From: Flavobacterium resistens
GTDB taxonomy: Bacteria; Bacteroidota; Bacteroidia; Flavobacteriales; Flavobacteriaceae
Assembly: GCF_900182645.1 (NCBI RefSeq)
Contig: NZ_FXTA01000001.1
Location: 372,001 to 436,000, forward strand
Direction: 5' to 3'
Length of the DNA stretch: 64,000 bases
Below the pieces are notes generated by a model. It was not told where the DNA came from. It saw only the letters and a program-made list of their open reading frames with translations, and did no database searches. A program made the position numbers and the translations under genes. Of this stretch, positions 9,445-21,200 are shown in pieces. Within the stretch, counting starts at the first letter, position 1. Each line of letters starts with the position of its first letter.

Positions 9445-9585
9445 TAATTAAGTGGTAAAGGCTATAAAGTTACAGTATTTCGGCCAAAACTCGGCATAAA
9501 TTAAAATCATGAAGTAATGTTTTTGCCTTATATTAATCTATTCAAAAGAATTGTAGGCCATTTCAGACTTGATATGTTTTTTATT

Positions 9586-9723
9586 TAACACATAGAAACA
9601 TAGATTTTACTTAAATATAAAGAACTTAAAAAGAAACTAGTTTCTAACACATAGCCAACTATGTTTATTTTAAACAAGTGAAACGCCTTTTTATGCAACC
9701 CAAATCTATGTTTCTATGTGTTA
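9586..9723. repeat. 138-bp intergenic inverted-repeat element
   Basis: The ends are a perfect 22-bp inverted repeat (9586-9607 and 9702-9723), each containing ACACATAGAAACATAG. Inside lie a further partial copy (9645-9654, TAACACATAG) and a perfect 14-bp palindrome, AGAAACTAGTTTCT, at 9632-9645. There is no coding potential. It fits a MITE- or REP-like dispersed element rather than a simple terminator because the arms are 94 bases apart. It occupies much of the 380-base gap between the hybrid kinase start and the exporter operon; the rest of the gap shows only the terminator at 9753-9784. Confidence 0.8.
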
Positions 9724-9752
9724 GAATTAATTGAGTCAAGTAGCTAAAAACA

Positions 9753-9784
9753 AAAACAGCAGTAAAAAAAATTACTGCTGTTTT
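9753..9784 (-). terminator. Terminator of the ABC/HlyD/TolC operon
   Basis: A 13-bp perfect stem (AAAACAGCAGTAA and its complement) with a short A-loop lies 41 bases after the TolC-family stop. On the minus strand the stem runs into T residues, as expected for an intrinsic terminator. Confidence 0.85.
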
Positions 9785-9824
9785 CTTCAATATAACCAAC
9801 AACTAAGCGAACAAATAAAATTTT

Positions 9825-11243
9825 CTAATCTGGATTTGCCAGTATTTTGTATAATTCTGCATTTGAAATGTAAAACTGATTTTCAATGCTGATTTGAGAC
9901 AGTTTTGCGCTCACTAAATTATTTTCTCTGGAATTAATCAAGAAAATAGAACTTTCGCCAAATGAAAACAGTTTTTCCTCTGAGTTTAGCATTGTTACAT
10001 AATCCTTTACCAAATTATCAATTACCTTTTTTTGTCTTTTTAAAGACGATATTTCAGTCTGTTGGGCTTTAATTTTATTTTTCAGCTCCAATCTTTGCTG
10101 TTCGATATCAAACTGTATATCCTGAATTTTGAATTTTGCCAGTTTAAGGCTTCCTCTTTCTTTTCTCAAAAAAATCGGAATACTGAAGTCGACATTAAAC
10201 TTGTAATCATCAGCGTTGAATGAACTCCAATAAGAAGGTTCTGAAATATAATTATAGCCTACATTCAACTTAGGAAGTAACGAATTTGCCTTCAATTTTC
10301 TGTTGATTTCCAACATATCCATCTTCGTTTCCAAAGCCTGAAGTTTTGGATGTGAGTCTAAACTTTCAACATTAACCATCATGGCATCTGTTTTTAAAGT
10401 TGTTTCCAATGTCTGAATCAGATTTTCTTCTGGTTTTACATTATCTTCCAATTCTACCGGTACGTTTTCAATCCATAAATAATTGGATAAATACAATTTT
10501 GCTTTGGCTAATTTCAGATTTCCATTTTCAACATTCAGCTGTCTGTTTCTTACTGTAATTCCCGCTTCAACACTATCAATTGCTGGCGCGTCGCCTAATT
10601 CGATCAACTTTTTTACGCCTTCAAAACGTTTGCTTGCAAAGCCTAAATATCGATTATAAAGTTCGGCTTCATTATAACTTTTTCTCCATTCAAAATACGC
10701 TTCGCTTGCTTTGTACAACACTTCAATTGCTTTTAATTTTCGTTGTGCATCGCTCAATTTTAATTGCAGTTTTCCTTCCCGAACGTCAGCCATTCTTTGA
10801 TTGATGAACATTCCTTGTCCTAAAGCAACATTTATTCCCAAAGAAGTCAAACCCGCTTCTGGAGTTTTATTCTGCGGGTTATAATATTGTCCATCAGTGT
10901 CGTCAAAACCTGCTTTTATTTCAATTCCGTACCAAGTCGGAATTTTAAAACTGCTGTTTAATAACGAATAATATTCAGTTCCTTTAAATTCTTTTTTGCT
11001 GTAATCTACTTCAATTTTTGGATCAAATCCGCCACGTGCGACCATAAGCGCCGCCTGTGCATTGCTTATCTCAAGATTAGCCTGTTTTACCAGCGGATGG
11101 TATTTTTTTACATATCCTAAAAATTCGCTGTAACTTAATTCCTCTTTATTAAAATCCTGACCGTATGAAACAGGAAAACCGAATAAAAACAAAAGAGAAA
11201 ACAGTCTTGCAACGTTTTTTAATCTATTTTTTGTCCTTTTCAT
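9825..11243 (-). CDS. TolC family outer-membrane efflux/secretion protein
   Basis: The 472-residue precursor has a signal peptide (about 1-29) and the long amphipathic helices and duplicated layout of TolC proteins. Recognisable segments are YSEFLGYVKKYHPLVKQANLEISNAQAALMVARGGFDPKIEVDYSKK at the N-terminus and KDYVTMLNSEEKLFSFGESSIFLINSRENNLVSAKL at the C-terminus. It provides the outer-membrane channel for the HlyD-like and ABC proteins encoded upstream. Its start overlaps the HlyD gene end by 20 bases, so translation is coupled. It is the last gene before a strong terminator. Confidence 0.9.
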   Translation of the reverse strand: MKRTKNRLKNVARLFSLLFLFGFPVSYGQDFNKEELSYSEFLGYVKKYHPLVKQANLEISNAQAALMVARGGFDPKIEVDYSKKEFKGTEYYSLLNSSFKIPTWYGIEIKAGFDDTDGQYYNPQNKTPEAGLTSLGINVALGQGMFINQRMADVREGKLQLKLSDAQRKLKAIEVLYKASEAYFEWRKSYNEAELYNRYLGFASKRFEGVKKLIELGDAPAIDSVEAGITVRNRQLNVENGNLKLAKAKLYLSNYLWIENVPVELEDNVKPEENLIQTLETTLKTDAMMVNVESLDSHPKLQALETKMDMLEINRKLKANSLLPKLNVGYNYISEPSYWSSFNADDYKFNVDFSIPIFLRKERGSLKLAKFKIQDIQFDIEQQRLELKNKIKAQQTEISSLKRQKKVIDNLVKDYVTMLNSEEKLFSFGESSIFLINSRENNLVSAKLSQISIENQFYISNAELYKILANPD

Positions 11244-12579
11244 ATTTTGCCTCTTTTACATCTGACTTATAATAATTTGGCGGAAAACCATTCAGATTTC
11301 GCCATATTTCATACCATACCGAAACGGTTTCCAACAAGGCAATACTTTGTGCTCCTGCTCCAATGCTTAATTCTTTTGGCCATTTATTATCTGGACCATC
11401 TGGCGAAATAAGCACTCTGTATTTTCCATTAGAACTGATGAAATTTTCGATTGCTACAATTCTTCCTCCATACGTTCCATAAGATAATCCAGGCCATCCA
11501 GAAAATACGATTCTTGGCCATCCATCAAACCAAACTCTCACTTTTGCACCACGATGCACTAACGGAAGATCGATTGGATCGACATAAGTTTCGACAGCAA
11601 TATCATAAATTGCCGGCATAATGCTCACAATTGGAGTTCCTTCTTTAATAGTTTCTCCCAAACCAGCCAACAAAGCGCGGTTTACATAACCACTTTGAGG
11701 CGCTGTAATGTAATACAAACCGTTTCTTAAACTGTAATTTACATATTGGTTTTCAAGTTTATTTACCTGAGCTTCTGTATCATACTGTGTGCTCAAGGCA
11801 GTGAATTTATCGCTTCTTGATTTCGAAATTTTTTCGGCATATTCAGCTGTAATTCTGTTAATTTCAACTCTTGCGTTTATCAGCTCGTTTTTACTGCTTA
11901 AAAGTTTGTTTTGCTGTGTGATGATATAAGCCTCAGATTCCTGAAGTTTCAGCCTTTTTTGCTCAACATCTGTCAGCGGTTTTAAGCCTTCTTTATTTAA
12001 AGCGGTCGAACGATCAAATTGTGTTTTAGCGATTCTTAACTGTGTTTTTACAGCTTCCAAATCCATACTGTCACTTTTAATTTTAAGTTGTGACTGTTTT
12101 ATTTTATTCTGAGCTTGTTGCAATTTCAGTTCTCTTTCTGTGTTAAGCGATTTTGCCTGAACTTCAAGAGAATTTACTTTGTCACCATAGGATTCAACCG
12201 CCATTTTTTTGGCATCGACCTGCTGTTTTGTATTACCAACAAGATTTGGATCCAGGTAATCTTCTTTTACTTCAGAAATGAAAACAATCGTATCGCCTTT
12301 TTTTACATAATCTCCTTCCTGCACATACCATTTCTCGATTCTTCCGGCAATGGCGTTGTGAACCGTCTGTGGTCGCTGATCTGGTTTTAAGGTTGTAACT
12401 GAACCACTTCCTGAAATATTTTGTGTCCAAGGAAGAAAAAGACAACCAACAGAAAACAATAAAAATCCGATTATGACTCTGTTTAAAATTTTATAATGAG
12501 GCCTTCGGGCAACGTTTGTTATAGATGTGTATTTTCCCGGAGTTATGAGTATATTATTATCTTTTGATATATTGAGCAT
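11224..12579 (-). CDS. HlyD family periplasmic adaptor protein
   Basis: The 451-residue membrane-fusion protein has one N-terminal membrane helix (about 34-52), a split lipoyl domain (VHNAIAGRIEKWYVQEGDYVKKGDTIVFI at the N-side, YYITAPQSGYVNRALLAGLGETIKEGTPIVSI at the C-side), a long coiled-coil hairpin between them (about 125-290) and a beta-barrel domain after it. It should bridge the inner-membrane ABC protein to the TolC channel. The ATG lies two bases after the ABC gene stop and the end overlaps the TolC gene, giving a tight three-gene type I exporter operon. Confidence 0.92.
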   Translation of the reverse strand: MLNISKDNNILITPGKYTSITNVARRPHYKILNRVIIGFLLFSVGCLFLPWTQNISGSGSVTTLKPDQRPQTVHNAIAGRIEKWYVQEGDYVKKGDTIVFISEVKEDYLDPNLVGNTKQQVDAKKMAVESYGDKVNSLEVQAKSLNTERELKLQQAQNKIKQSQLKIKSDSMDLEAVKTQLRIAKTQFDRSTALNKEGLKPLTDVEQKRLKLQESEAYIITQQNKLLSSKNELINARVEINRITAEYAEKISKSRSDKFTALSTQYDTEAQVNKLENQYVNYSLRNGLYYITAPQSGYVNRALLAGLGETIKEGTPIVSIMPAIYDIAVETYVDPIDLPLVHRGAKVRVWFDGWPRIVFSGWPGLSYGTYGGRIVAIENFISSNGKYRVLISPDGPDNKWPKELSIGAGAQSIALLETVSVWYEIWRNLNGFPPNYYKSDVKEAKYEKDKK

Positions 12580-12581
12580 GA

Positions 12582-14237
12582 TTATAGCTTTATGTCGTTA
12601 ATAATTTTTCCGTCGTCAATGGTTATCATTCGGTCGCATTTATTCTTCCAAATATCATTTTTAGAAGTTACGATTACTGTCCAGTCATTTTCTTGAGAAA
12701 GTAAAAAATCAACAATTTTTCCTGATGTCAATTCATCCATTTTATCAACAGGATCTTCAAGGAACAAAATATTAGGCTTATTAACGATGCTTCGCGCAAG
12801 CAAAATCTTTTGAATATCTGAAGCCGAAAGTTCGTTACCGCCTGGATGAACTTGATGTTCCAGACCGTTAGGAAAAGTTTTGATGTCCGGCGTTAAGCCA
12901 ACACTATCTAAAGCCCATTTTAGGTCATCATTATTTAGTTCTTCATTTCCAAAAAGAATATTTTCTCTAATTGTACCGGCAAAAAGCGTATCACCTTGTA
13001 AATAGGTTCCAGCCTGAGCTCTATAATTATCTTCATCAAGTCGGTTCATAAAAGTATCGGTCACATAAATAGCACCACTTTCTGGCTCTAGCAAACCTGC
13101 AAGTAATCGAAGTAATGTGCTTTTTCCTGCTCCGTTTGTTCCTCTCAAAATTATTTTTTCACCCTGATTGATTTTCAGATTGATATTTTTAAGGGACTTT
13201 TTATTATGATTTGGATAATTGTAAGCAACACTTTCAGTTTCGATTGTGATTCCTTCTTCATTTACAGCTGATTTTTCAGGAATACATGAAATTTCCATAT
13301 CAGTTACCTGCCCGATTTTTTCTACAGATGTCAATACGTCATAAAAAGATTCTAGTCCGAAAATGATTTTTTCTACCGAATTGATCAGCAATACAATAAC
13401 AATTTCAGCTGCTACAAACTGCCCGATGTTCATTTGATGGTGAATTACCAGAAAACCACCAATAGATAATAAGGCAGCCGTAACAATAACTTTAAAAATA
13501 GTAAGCTGAATGTATTGTTTTTTCATTACCTGAAAGTGCTTCTCACGGTTATCTACATATTTCGTTACATAGCCATCATTACGTTTCAGCGCATATTCAA
13601 AACCTCCTTTTCTTCGAAAACTTTCACGGTTACGGGCTATCTCCTGAATCCAGGCTGCCACTTTATATTTGAATTTTGATTCGTTAAGACTTGTTTCAAG
13701 ACCATCTTTATAAGAAAATTTAAAAATGATATACAAAATGGCAATAAACAAAAGTCCGATTACCATAAAAAAGGAATGGTACAAAACCAATAATATGATT
13801 CCGAGTCCGACTTGCAAAAAGGCTGTACAAAAATCCAGAAGCAATTTTGCAGTTCCTTTTTGAACCATTAATGTATCGAAAAATCGGTTCGCTTTTTCGG
13901 GCGCATATTCAGAATACATTTCCTTAAATTTAATCAAAGGCATTCTGTATGCGAATTCAAACGATGAACGCACAAAAATTCGCTGTTGCAAATTCTCTAC
14001 AATTCGAAGCTGCAAAATGGTTAAAACACCACCAAAACCAACTCCAATTGTTACCAGAATTACAAGAATAATCCAGGAAACACTGACTTGTCCGCTTTGA
14101 ATAAAATTGATAATTGCCTGAATTCCCAGAGGAAGTGAAAGATTTACTAAACCGGCAAATGCGGCGTAAAATATAATTTGATATACATCGCGCTTATCGA
14201 GCGTGAGTAAGTTGTAAAAACGTTTAAAAGGTGTCAT
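12582..14237 (-). CDS. Type I secretion-like ABC transporter with degenerate ATPase motifs
   Basis: The 551-residue half transporter has five to six membrane segments (about 20-300) followed by an ATP-binding domain. Walker A is intact (RGTNGAGKSTLLRLL, near 365). Other motifs deviate: the signature is ELSASD instead of LSGGQ (near 470), the Walker B acidic pair reads LFLEDP instead of LLLDEP (near 493), and the H-loop His is replaced in VTSKNDIW (near 523). No C39 peptidase domain precedes the membrane part. With the adjacent HlyD and TolC genes it forms a type I exporter. The substrate is unknown; no RTX protein is encoded nearby. ATPase activity is expected to be slow or altered if the protein is a homodimer. 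Confidence 0.88.
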   Translation of the reverse strand: MTPFKRFYNLLTLDKRDVYQIIFYAAFAGLVNLSLPLGIQAIINFIQSGQVSVSWIILVILVTIGVGFGGVLTILQLRIVENLQQRIFVRSSFEFAYRMPLIKFKEMYSEYAPEKANRFFDTLMVQKGTAKLLLDFCTAFLQVGLGIILLVLYHSFFMVIGLLFIAILYIIFKFSYKDGLETSLNESKFKYKVAAWIQEIARNRESFRRKGGFEYALKRNDGYVTKYVDNREKHFQVMKKQYIQLTIFKVIVTAALLSIGGFLVIHHQMNIGQFVAAEIVIVLLINSVEKIIFGLESFYDVLTSVEKIGQVTDMEISCIPEKSAVNEEGITIETESVAYNYPNHNKKSLKNINLKINQGEKIILRGTNGAGKSTLLRLLAGLLEPESGAIYVTDTFMNRLDEDNYRAQAGTYLQGDTLFAGTIRENILFGNEELNNDDLKWALDSVGLTPDIKTFPNGLEHQVHPGGNELSASDIQKILLARSIVNKPNILFLEDPVDKMDELTSGKIVDFLLSQENDWTVIVTSKNDIWKNKCDRMITIDDGKIINDIKL

Positions 14238-14349
14238 GAATTTATGTATAAATATTACATTAATAAATAATTATTAATTTACAAAAAAAAGTAATACACT
14301 GGATTTCAAGTATGTGTATTTTTTTTTAGCATCAAAAAAAAAATAATAT

Positions 14350-14754
14350 TTATGCAATATTTTGAGGAGGTCTCAGATGAATTTTGCCATGAAATCCAAA
14401 AGAGAAAATTGGATTATTGATATCGTTTTTTCCTTTGGCATGAACCTGAAAATACAGATTAGCCATTGAGGAATCAAATGGAATTATATATTCAAACATC
14501 GGAATACCTTTTGCCTGTTTTGTTGATTTGGTTTCCTTTGTTTCGTAATCATCCAATTCTTCCGAAATGCCATCGCATTTGAATATTTTTTTTAAGAAAT
14601 TGCATGTGATTCCTTTTACAGAATCCTGTTCGGTATTGTTATTTACAATCCTGACAAATGTCCCGGAGAAATTAATACTATTCATTAAAAAATAGCCAAT
14701 CAGCAATGCGTGAACGCATTTACAAAAGATACTATTTTTAATTTTACTCAACAT
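14350..14754 (-). CDS. Hypothetical exported or membrane-anchored protein
   Basis: This 134-residue protein is not recognised. It has one hydrophobic segment near the N-terminus (about 11-26, FCKCVHALLIGYFLMN) preceded by lysines, then a polar region with clustered charged residues (ELDDYETKETKSTKQ) and a C-terminus ending HLRPPQNIA. The ATG at 14754 is preferred to a TTG eight codons upstream. It lies 112 bases upstream of the ABC exporter operon on the same strand, but that gap is extremely AT-rich and could hold a separate promoter. A small periplasmic protein is the only supportable description. Confidence 0.6.
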   Translation of the reverse strand: MLSKIKNSIFCKCVHALLIGYFLMNSINFSGTFVRIVNNNTEQDSVKGITCNFLKKIFKCDGISEELDDYETKETKSTKQAKGIPMFEYIIPFDSSMANLYFQVHAKGKNDINNPIFSFGFHGKIHLRPPQNIA

Positions 14755-15068
14755 TTTTCTGTTCTTAAAGTGGCGCAAGTTAGAACGAAATTTTCGGTGC
14801 TACATTAAAACAACATTAGAATTGAATGTCTTTCTGTTATTTTTTTCTTAAAGAAAAATGAATGTTCAAAAACTGATTTTAATTACATTTCTATCTCAAT
14901 TTATCTACACTTTTATATCAAGGTTTATCACTTTTCAGGGTAAAAACAAATTGTCTTGATCAAAATTATATCTGGTTTGATTTGCTGCATAACGGCCTTC
15001 ATTTGATTCAAAATTTCATTAAAACCTTTATTTACAACTAATTTTCATGTTGCAACATCTAATTTATT

Positions 15069-15090
15069 GTTTCATTTTATAATTTGAAAC
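15069..15090. promoter_or_regulatory. Operator-like 22-bp dyad, copy 1 (adhesin)
   Basis: GTTTCA-N10-TGAAAC with an AT-only centre (TTTTATAATT). It ends 33 bases before the candidate -7 box and 150 bases before the adhesin ATG, a position suiting an activator or repressor site. The same dyad with the same spacing occurs at 39574, 45884 and 46594. Confidence 0.6.
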
Positions 15091-15123
15091 ATTAAAAACC
15101 TTACTTCACATATTTACTTTTTC

Positions 15124-15131
15124 TAACTTTG
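15124..15131 (+). promoter_or_regulatory. Candidate -7 box for the adhesin operon
   Basis: TAACTTTG matches the Bacteroidota -7 consensus TANNTTTG. No full TTG is found 17-23 bases upstream; TTA at 15101-15103 is the nearest (20-base spacer). The dyad just upstream suggests the promoter may depend on a regulator. The 5' untranslated region would be about 100 bases. Confidence 0.45.
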
Positions 15132-15240
15132 GATCACCCGCCCCCCTACAATTCAATCGCAACCTGCAAATCACACGACGTAATTATTAATTTAAGGTAG
15201 TTCCATAATCATTTTACTGCCTTTAAAATTCTGATTGCTT

Positions 15241-18200
15241 ATGCCACAATTTTACTTTTATTCTGCGGTTACTAATTTTTCTAAAAAACTGTATTTAGCA
15301 ATTATTTTAATAATCCTGAGTGCAGTAAGCTCAAAAGCGCAAAACTGTACAGTAAATGCGGGAGTACTTAACACTACAATTTGCGAAACCGATGCTTTAG
15401 TTTTGACTGGAAATAATCCTAGTCCGATCATTGGAACAGTTTTATGGACGCAAATATCAGGGCCTGCAGTTGTAATCAATTCTCCTAACAGCAGCACCAC
15501 AACTATATCTGGTTATACTGGAGGGAATACTTATATATTTAGATATAGCGCAACCTGCGGTGACGGAATTTTATCTTATCAAGATAAAGTTGTTAATGTT
15601 AAGCCAATAACAAGAGCTAATGCTGGTGGCAATATAGCAAGCTGTCCTAATAATAATGGTACACTGGCAATTATTGCAAATACTCCGCAAAATACAGGCG
15701 AAACTGGTTATTGGGAGATCGTTGGAGCAAATAACGCCGGAGTTGTAATTAATTTTCCAAATTTAGCAACCTCAACCATAACTTTACCAGATACAAGCTG
15801 TGGCGTTACTACACTTCAATGGGTTATTGAGGGACCTGAATTTGCACCAGGGCAGCGATGCCGAACCACATCTCAAATTACTGTTACCAATTATGGTGGT
15901 GTTAAACCCGTTTCAGCTGGTCCAGATCAGACTTTAAGCAATTGTTATACTACAACACAATCAACGAACCTCAACGCTACTTATGGCGGATGCGGTCTTA
16001 ACGGACAAAATGGACAATGGACATTTGTTACCGGGCCAAATACACCAACTATAGCTAATCCGAATGCAAATAATACCGGTATTTCAAATTTGACAGAGGG
16101 AACATATACTTTTAGATGGACCGTTACCGGACCTTGTGCATCTGGCAATGATTTGGTTGTAATTACTGTACCGCCTGCAACGCAAGATGTAACGCAGCTG
16201 CCTGGAGGAGACGAAAATATATTCTTTTGTGACAATACAATAAATCAGGTTACTCTTGTAGCTCAAACTCCATTATACGCAGGAGAAACGGTTCAGTGGA
16301 CTCAAGTTTCAGGTGGTTCAGGCGCAGTAATTGTTTCACCTACAAACCCAACCACATTAGTAACCAATATCTCCGATTCAGGAAGTCCATACCGATTCCG
16401 CTACACACTTACAAATAACAATACAGGTTGTATTTTTACTAAAGATTATATTGTTCAATATAATGGCCCAACCCGAACAATTGTAGCTAATAATGGAAAT
16501 GATATTGTAGGTAGCTGTAACGCAACTGTATTTACAATTCCGCTTGCTGTTACAGGAACAGGATCTAATCAATACCGAATTGTGAGTGGTCCTGCACTTT
16601 CACCACTTGGACCATTTCCTTCTGCTTTGAAAGATACCGGAAATTCTCTGACTTTAACACTTACTGCACCAGGCGATTATACTGTTGAATTTATTAGAAA
16701 ACAAACCGGGGCATTAACTGTGGAATGTGATTACGGTTTTGACACTATAAATGTTTTAGTTTCTGGCGAGCCTACCCCTTCTAATGCCGGAACCGATGTC
16801 AGTTTACCATGTGGCGATACCAGTACTATTCTTTCTGGTGTCACTACAGATGACGGCTTGCATTTTTGGAGTCAGCTGAGTGGTCCAAATACAGCCGTCG
16901 TTGCCGACAATTTTGCGGTTGATACACAAGTAAGTGGCCTTATTTCAGGAACTTACGTTTTTCAATATATTACAAAAGGTGGTGGTGCTACCTGCGGATT
17001 CTCGGTTGCTACGGTAACAGTATATGTTTCTGACAGTACAATCAATAACGTAAATGCTGGACAAGATCAGTTAGTCTGTACAAATTCACAGGTTCCTCTT
17101 GCAGCAGTACAGCCAGATCCAGGTGAAATTGGTACTTGGAGTCAGGTTTCTGGGCCTAATACCATCACGTTTTCTAATGTCAATGATCCAAATGCTATTG
17201 CGAGTGGTTTTCTCACTCCTTCATCATTATATGAGTTACAATGGACCGTTTCTTATTTGCATCCAGGCCCTTCATGCGGTTCAGCCGTTTCAGATAATGT
17301 ATCCATCTTGACCAACAATCTTCTTGCTCCAACACCATCAGACGCAGGACCCGATGCTTGTTATTCTTCGGGAACAACAACTTTTAATCTTAGCGGTAAT
17401 ACACCACAACCCAATGAAATTGGTACTTGGACTGCACAACCTTCTACTGGAGTTGTTTTTGCTGATGAAATTGATCCTAATACAATGGTTACTGTTCCTG
17501 GAAATGGAACCTACGTTTTTACATGGTCTATTGTTCCCCGAGTTAGAACTTGCCTTTCAAGTGAGAGCAGTGTCTCAGTAACTGTTGCAGATACGCCTCC
17601 TGCAGCCAACGCAGGTCCTGATCAGGAAATTTGTGGCAATACCATAACAATGGCGGCAACCCAAAGCGGAGGATCAACAGGTACTTGGTCTAGAATTTCA
17701 GGTGTTGGAAATTATACTATAAGTGATATACACGATCCTAATGCGGTATTTACATTTAATTATAGCGGTTATTATATTTTCAGATGGACAGTCGATGCAA
17801 ATGTTTGTGGTCAGGCATTTGATGACATTAATCTGACCATTGGAATTCCACCTCATCAGGCTTTAGCTGGTCCAGATCAAAATGTCTGCAATAGCACTAC
17901 TGTTACTATGGCTGGAAGTACTTACGACAGTTTTTTTGAACTGGGACAATGGTCTGTTCTTACGGGAGCACCAAATCAGCCTACAATTGTTGATCCATCA
18001 AATCCAAATACTGTAATTAATGGTCTTATTGCAGGTACTTATACTTTTAGATGGACCGTAAGTGCAAAAAGTATCTTTTTATGTCAAGGTACATTTGATG
18101 ATGTCGTAGTAATTGTAGATACACCTGCTGATGCCGGAACCAATCAAACCTATTGTGATGTCACCAGTATAGAGCTTATGGCGGGTGAAAATTCAAAAGG

Positions 18201-21200
18201 AACATGGACGCTTACAAGCACAACCGGAAATCCGAATGATGTTACAATTACACAATCAAAGGTTAACAGTTATATTGCAAATGCAACTGTCGTTCCTGGT
18301 AATGATTATGTTTTTACATTCACAACCATTCCTACAACATTCCCAAATGGTAGTACTTGCGCTGGAACGTCAGATTCTGTAAACGTAACCATTTTTAGTG
18401 GCGCAAGTATTGATCCAAATGCTGGATCCGATCAAACTTTATGTATTAGTGATGTTTCTGGAACTGCAACAATGAGCGGAAACATGCCTCCTCCTGATGT
18501 TACTACAGCTGAATGGCGTTTTGTTTATCAGCCAGCAGGAAGCGTCGCTGTTATTACTACCCCGTCTGCACCATTAACAACTGTTACAAACTTGACAGTT
18601 CCTGGACTTTATATTCTTGAATGGGTATTTGAAAGCAATAATTGTCGATCTCTATCTGATATTGTACGTATTGAAATGAATGCACCGCCAAGTACCGCAA
18701 ATGCGGGTCCCGACGATACAGTCGCTTGTCAGACAACTTATAAAACCGCTGCTGTTCCGCCAACAGTTGGTATTGGAACATGGACCATTACAACTCAACC
18801 TGCCGGCTCGAATGCTGTTATTGACAATCCGAACAGTCCTGTTACTACATTATCAAATGTGATAATAGGTTCATATACCTTGACGTGGACAGTTACTAAC
18901 GGACCTTTTACCAATCCTTCTTTATGTCAGCCATCATCCGATACTGTTACAATAATCTTTAATGACACACCTCCATCTATTGCAAATGCTGGACCTGATC
19001 AAGAATATTGTAATGTAAGCAGTGTAACTATGGATGCTACTCCAGTAACTTCTGGTTTAGGTACTTGGACTCAGGTTTCTGGACCAAATACAGCAAATAT
19101 TGCATCGCCAAATAACGCTAATTCATTAATGTTAGGTTTAATACCTGGAACTTATGAATTTCTCTGGACAACTACTACTGTGAATAATAATGGTTGTACT
19201 TCTCAAGATTCAGTACTCGTAACTATTTATCAAAATCCGTCAACAGCAGATGCGGGTCCAAACCAAATTGTTCCCCAATTTTCTCCTATAAATTTAAATG
19301 CTGTTCCACCAACTATTGGTACAGGATCTTGGACACAAACTGGAGGACCAAGTACAATAGGATTTACTGATCCTTCCAGCCCGACTACAGCTGTTACCGG
19401 AACTATTCCTGGTATCTACACCCTGCAATGGAATGTTAGTAACGGAAACTGTGCAGTTTCAACAGATACAATGAACCTTACCATATTGGCAGTTGCAGAC
19501 CTTGAATTAACTAAATCAGTAACACCTACAACAGGAAGCGTTGGCGATGTAGTAACTTTCAATATAAACGTCTTTAACAATAATAATGCTCAAGGTGGAA
19601 CAGTAACAGCAACCAATGTTTCTGTACGCGATCATATTCCGCTAGGATTTGCTATTGTGCCAGGATCTGTTAACTCAGCTGGACAATATAATGTTGGAGA
19701 TAATACAATTACGTGGACTGGTCTCACAATTCCGAGTGGCAGTATACTACATTTAACTTTTAACGCTACTATTAGAGCTGTTGGACCTTACGTAAACAGT
19801 GCAGAAGTTATTGCTTCAGATCAATTTGATCCTGACAGTACTCCAAATAATGGTATTGCAACTGAAGATGATCAAGATGATGCTACAGTTACTCTTGATA
19901 TAGCCGATTTATCGCTTCAGAAAACTGTCTCTCCCACTACGGTCAGCATCAATGACAATGTTATTTTTACCATTAGAGTTACAAATAGCGGTCCAAGCAA
20001 CGCAACAGGAATAACCGTTTCAGATCAATTGCCTCCAGGATATACTTATGTAAGTGATAACGGAGCAGGAAAATATAATAATATAACCGGTATCTGGAAT
20101 GTTGGAAATCTAAATAATGGAAACTCTCTTGCTTTACAAATTACCGCAAAAGTCAATGTAGCATCTGCCGCTGATTATGTAAATACTGCTGAAATACAAA
20201 CAGCAAAACAAAAAGACCCCGATAGTACTCCAGGCAATGGATTACCAGAAGATGATATGGCAAGTGCGAATGTAACTTTAAAATCGGCCGATTTAGAATT
20301 GACAAAGACTGTCACGCCAACAAGCGGAGCTGCAGGAGATCAAGTAGATTTTACACTTACTGTTCTCAATAAAGGTCCCGGAAATGCAACAGGAATTGCT
20401 GTACAGGATATAATACCTGAAGGTTTTACTTTAATTCCAGGCTCAGTTTCAAATGCAGGGTTTTATAATATTGCAACTGCTACTATTAGTTGGCAAAATT
20501 TAGCGTTAGCAAATGGAGCTACTTTGAATTTGACATTTAGAGCAATTGTAAATCCGTTAGGTGGTTATCTCAATATTGCACAAATCACAGCCAGTGATCT
20601 TACTGATCCAGACAGTACACCAAACAACGACGATGGAGACCAAAGTGAAGATGATGAAGATAATTCTCCTTTTACTTTTATAGGACCAACTGCAGATTTG
20701 TCTTTAACTAAAAATGTGGTTGCCGGAAATACAAGTGCAGTTGTAGGAAGTCAGGTTTCATTTGAACTCGTTATTAAAAATGACGGACCAAACAGTGCGA
20801 CAGGGGTTCAGGTTACTGATTTACTTCCATCAGGTTATGAATTTGTCAATTTTAGTTCATCAGCTGGTCTTTATGATGAAACTACAGGTATATGGAGTGT
20901 TGGAACTGTTGATAATGGTGTTTCTGAATCTCTTATTATTGATGCAAAAGTACTTCCAACAGGCGATTATTTAAATATTACACAAGTAACAGCGAGTGAT
21001 CTTCCTGATCCAGATAGTACACCAAATAATGACGACGGTGATCAAAGCGAAGATGATGAAGCTAATGCAGTCGTAACTCCTATTTCACCATTAGCAGATT
21101 TATCAGTAATTAAAACTGTTGATAATACGACACCGTTAGTTGGTTCTCTTGTAACTTTTCAAATCATTACTACAAACAGCGGACCACAAGATACTGCTCA

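Larger units (their letters stand above)
14755..15240. other. 486-base intergenic region between divergent genes
   Basis: This AT-rich region separates the small hypothetical gene (minus) from the giant adhesin gene (plus). It contains the 22-bp dyad at 15069-15090, a TANNTTTG box at 15124-15131 and an unusual C-run (CCCGCCCCCC, about 15138-15147). No ORF or RNA gene is apparent in the remainder. Confidence 0.6.

Noticed and set aside
15138-15147. C-rich run in the adhesin leader as a phase-variation tract
   Set aside because: It is interrupted by G and lies downstream of the -7 box outside the coding frame; too short and imperfect to argue for slippage control.
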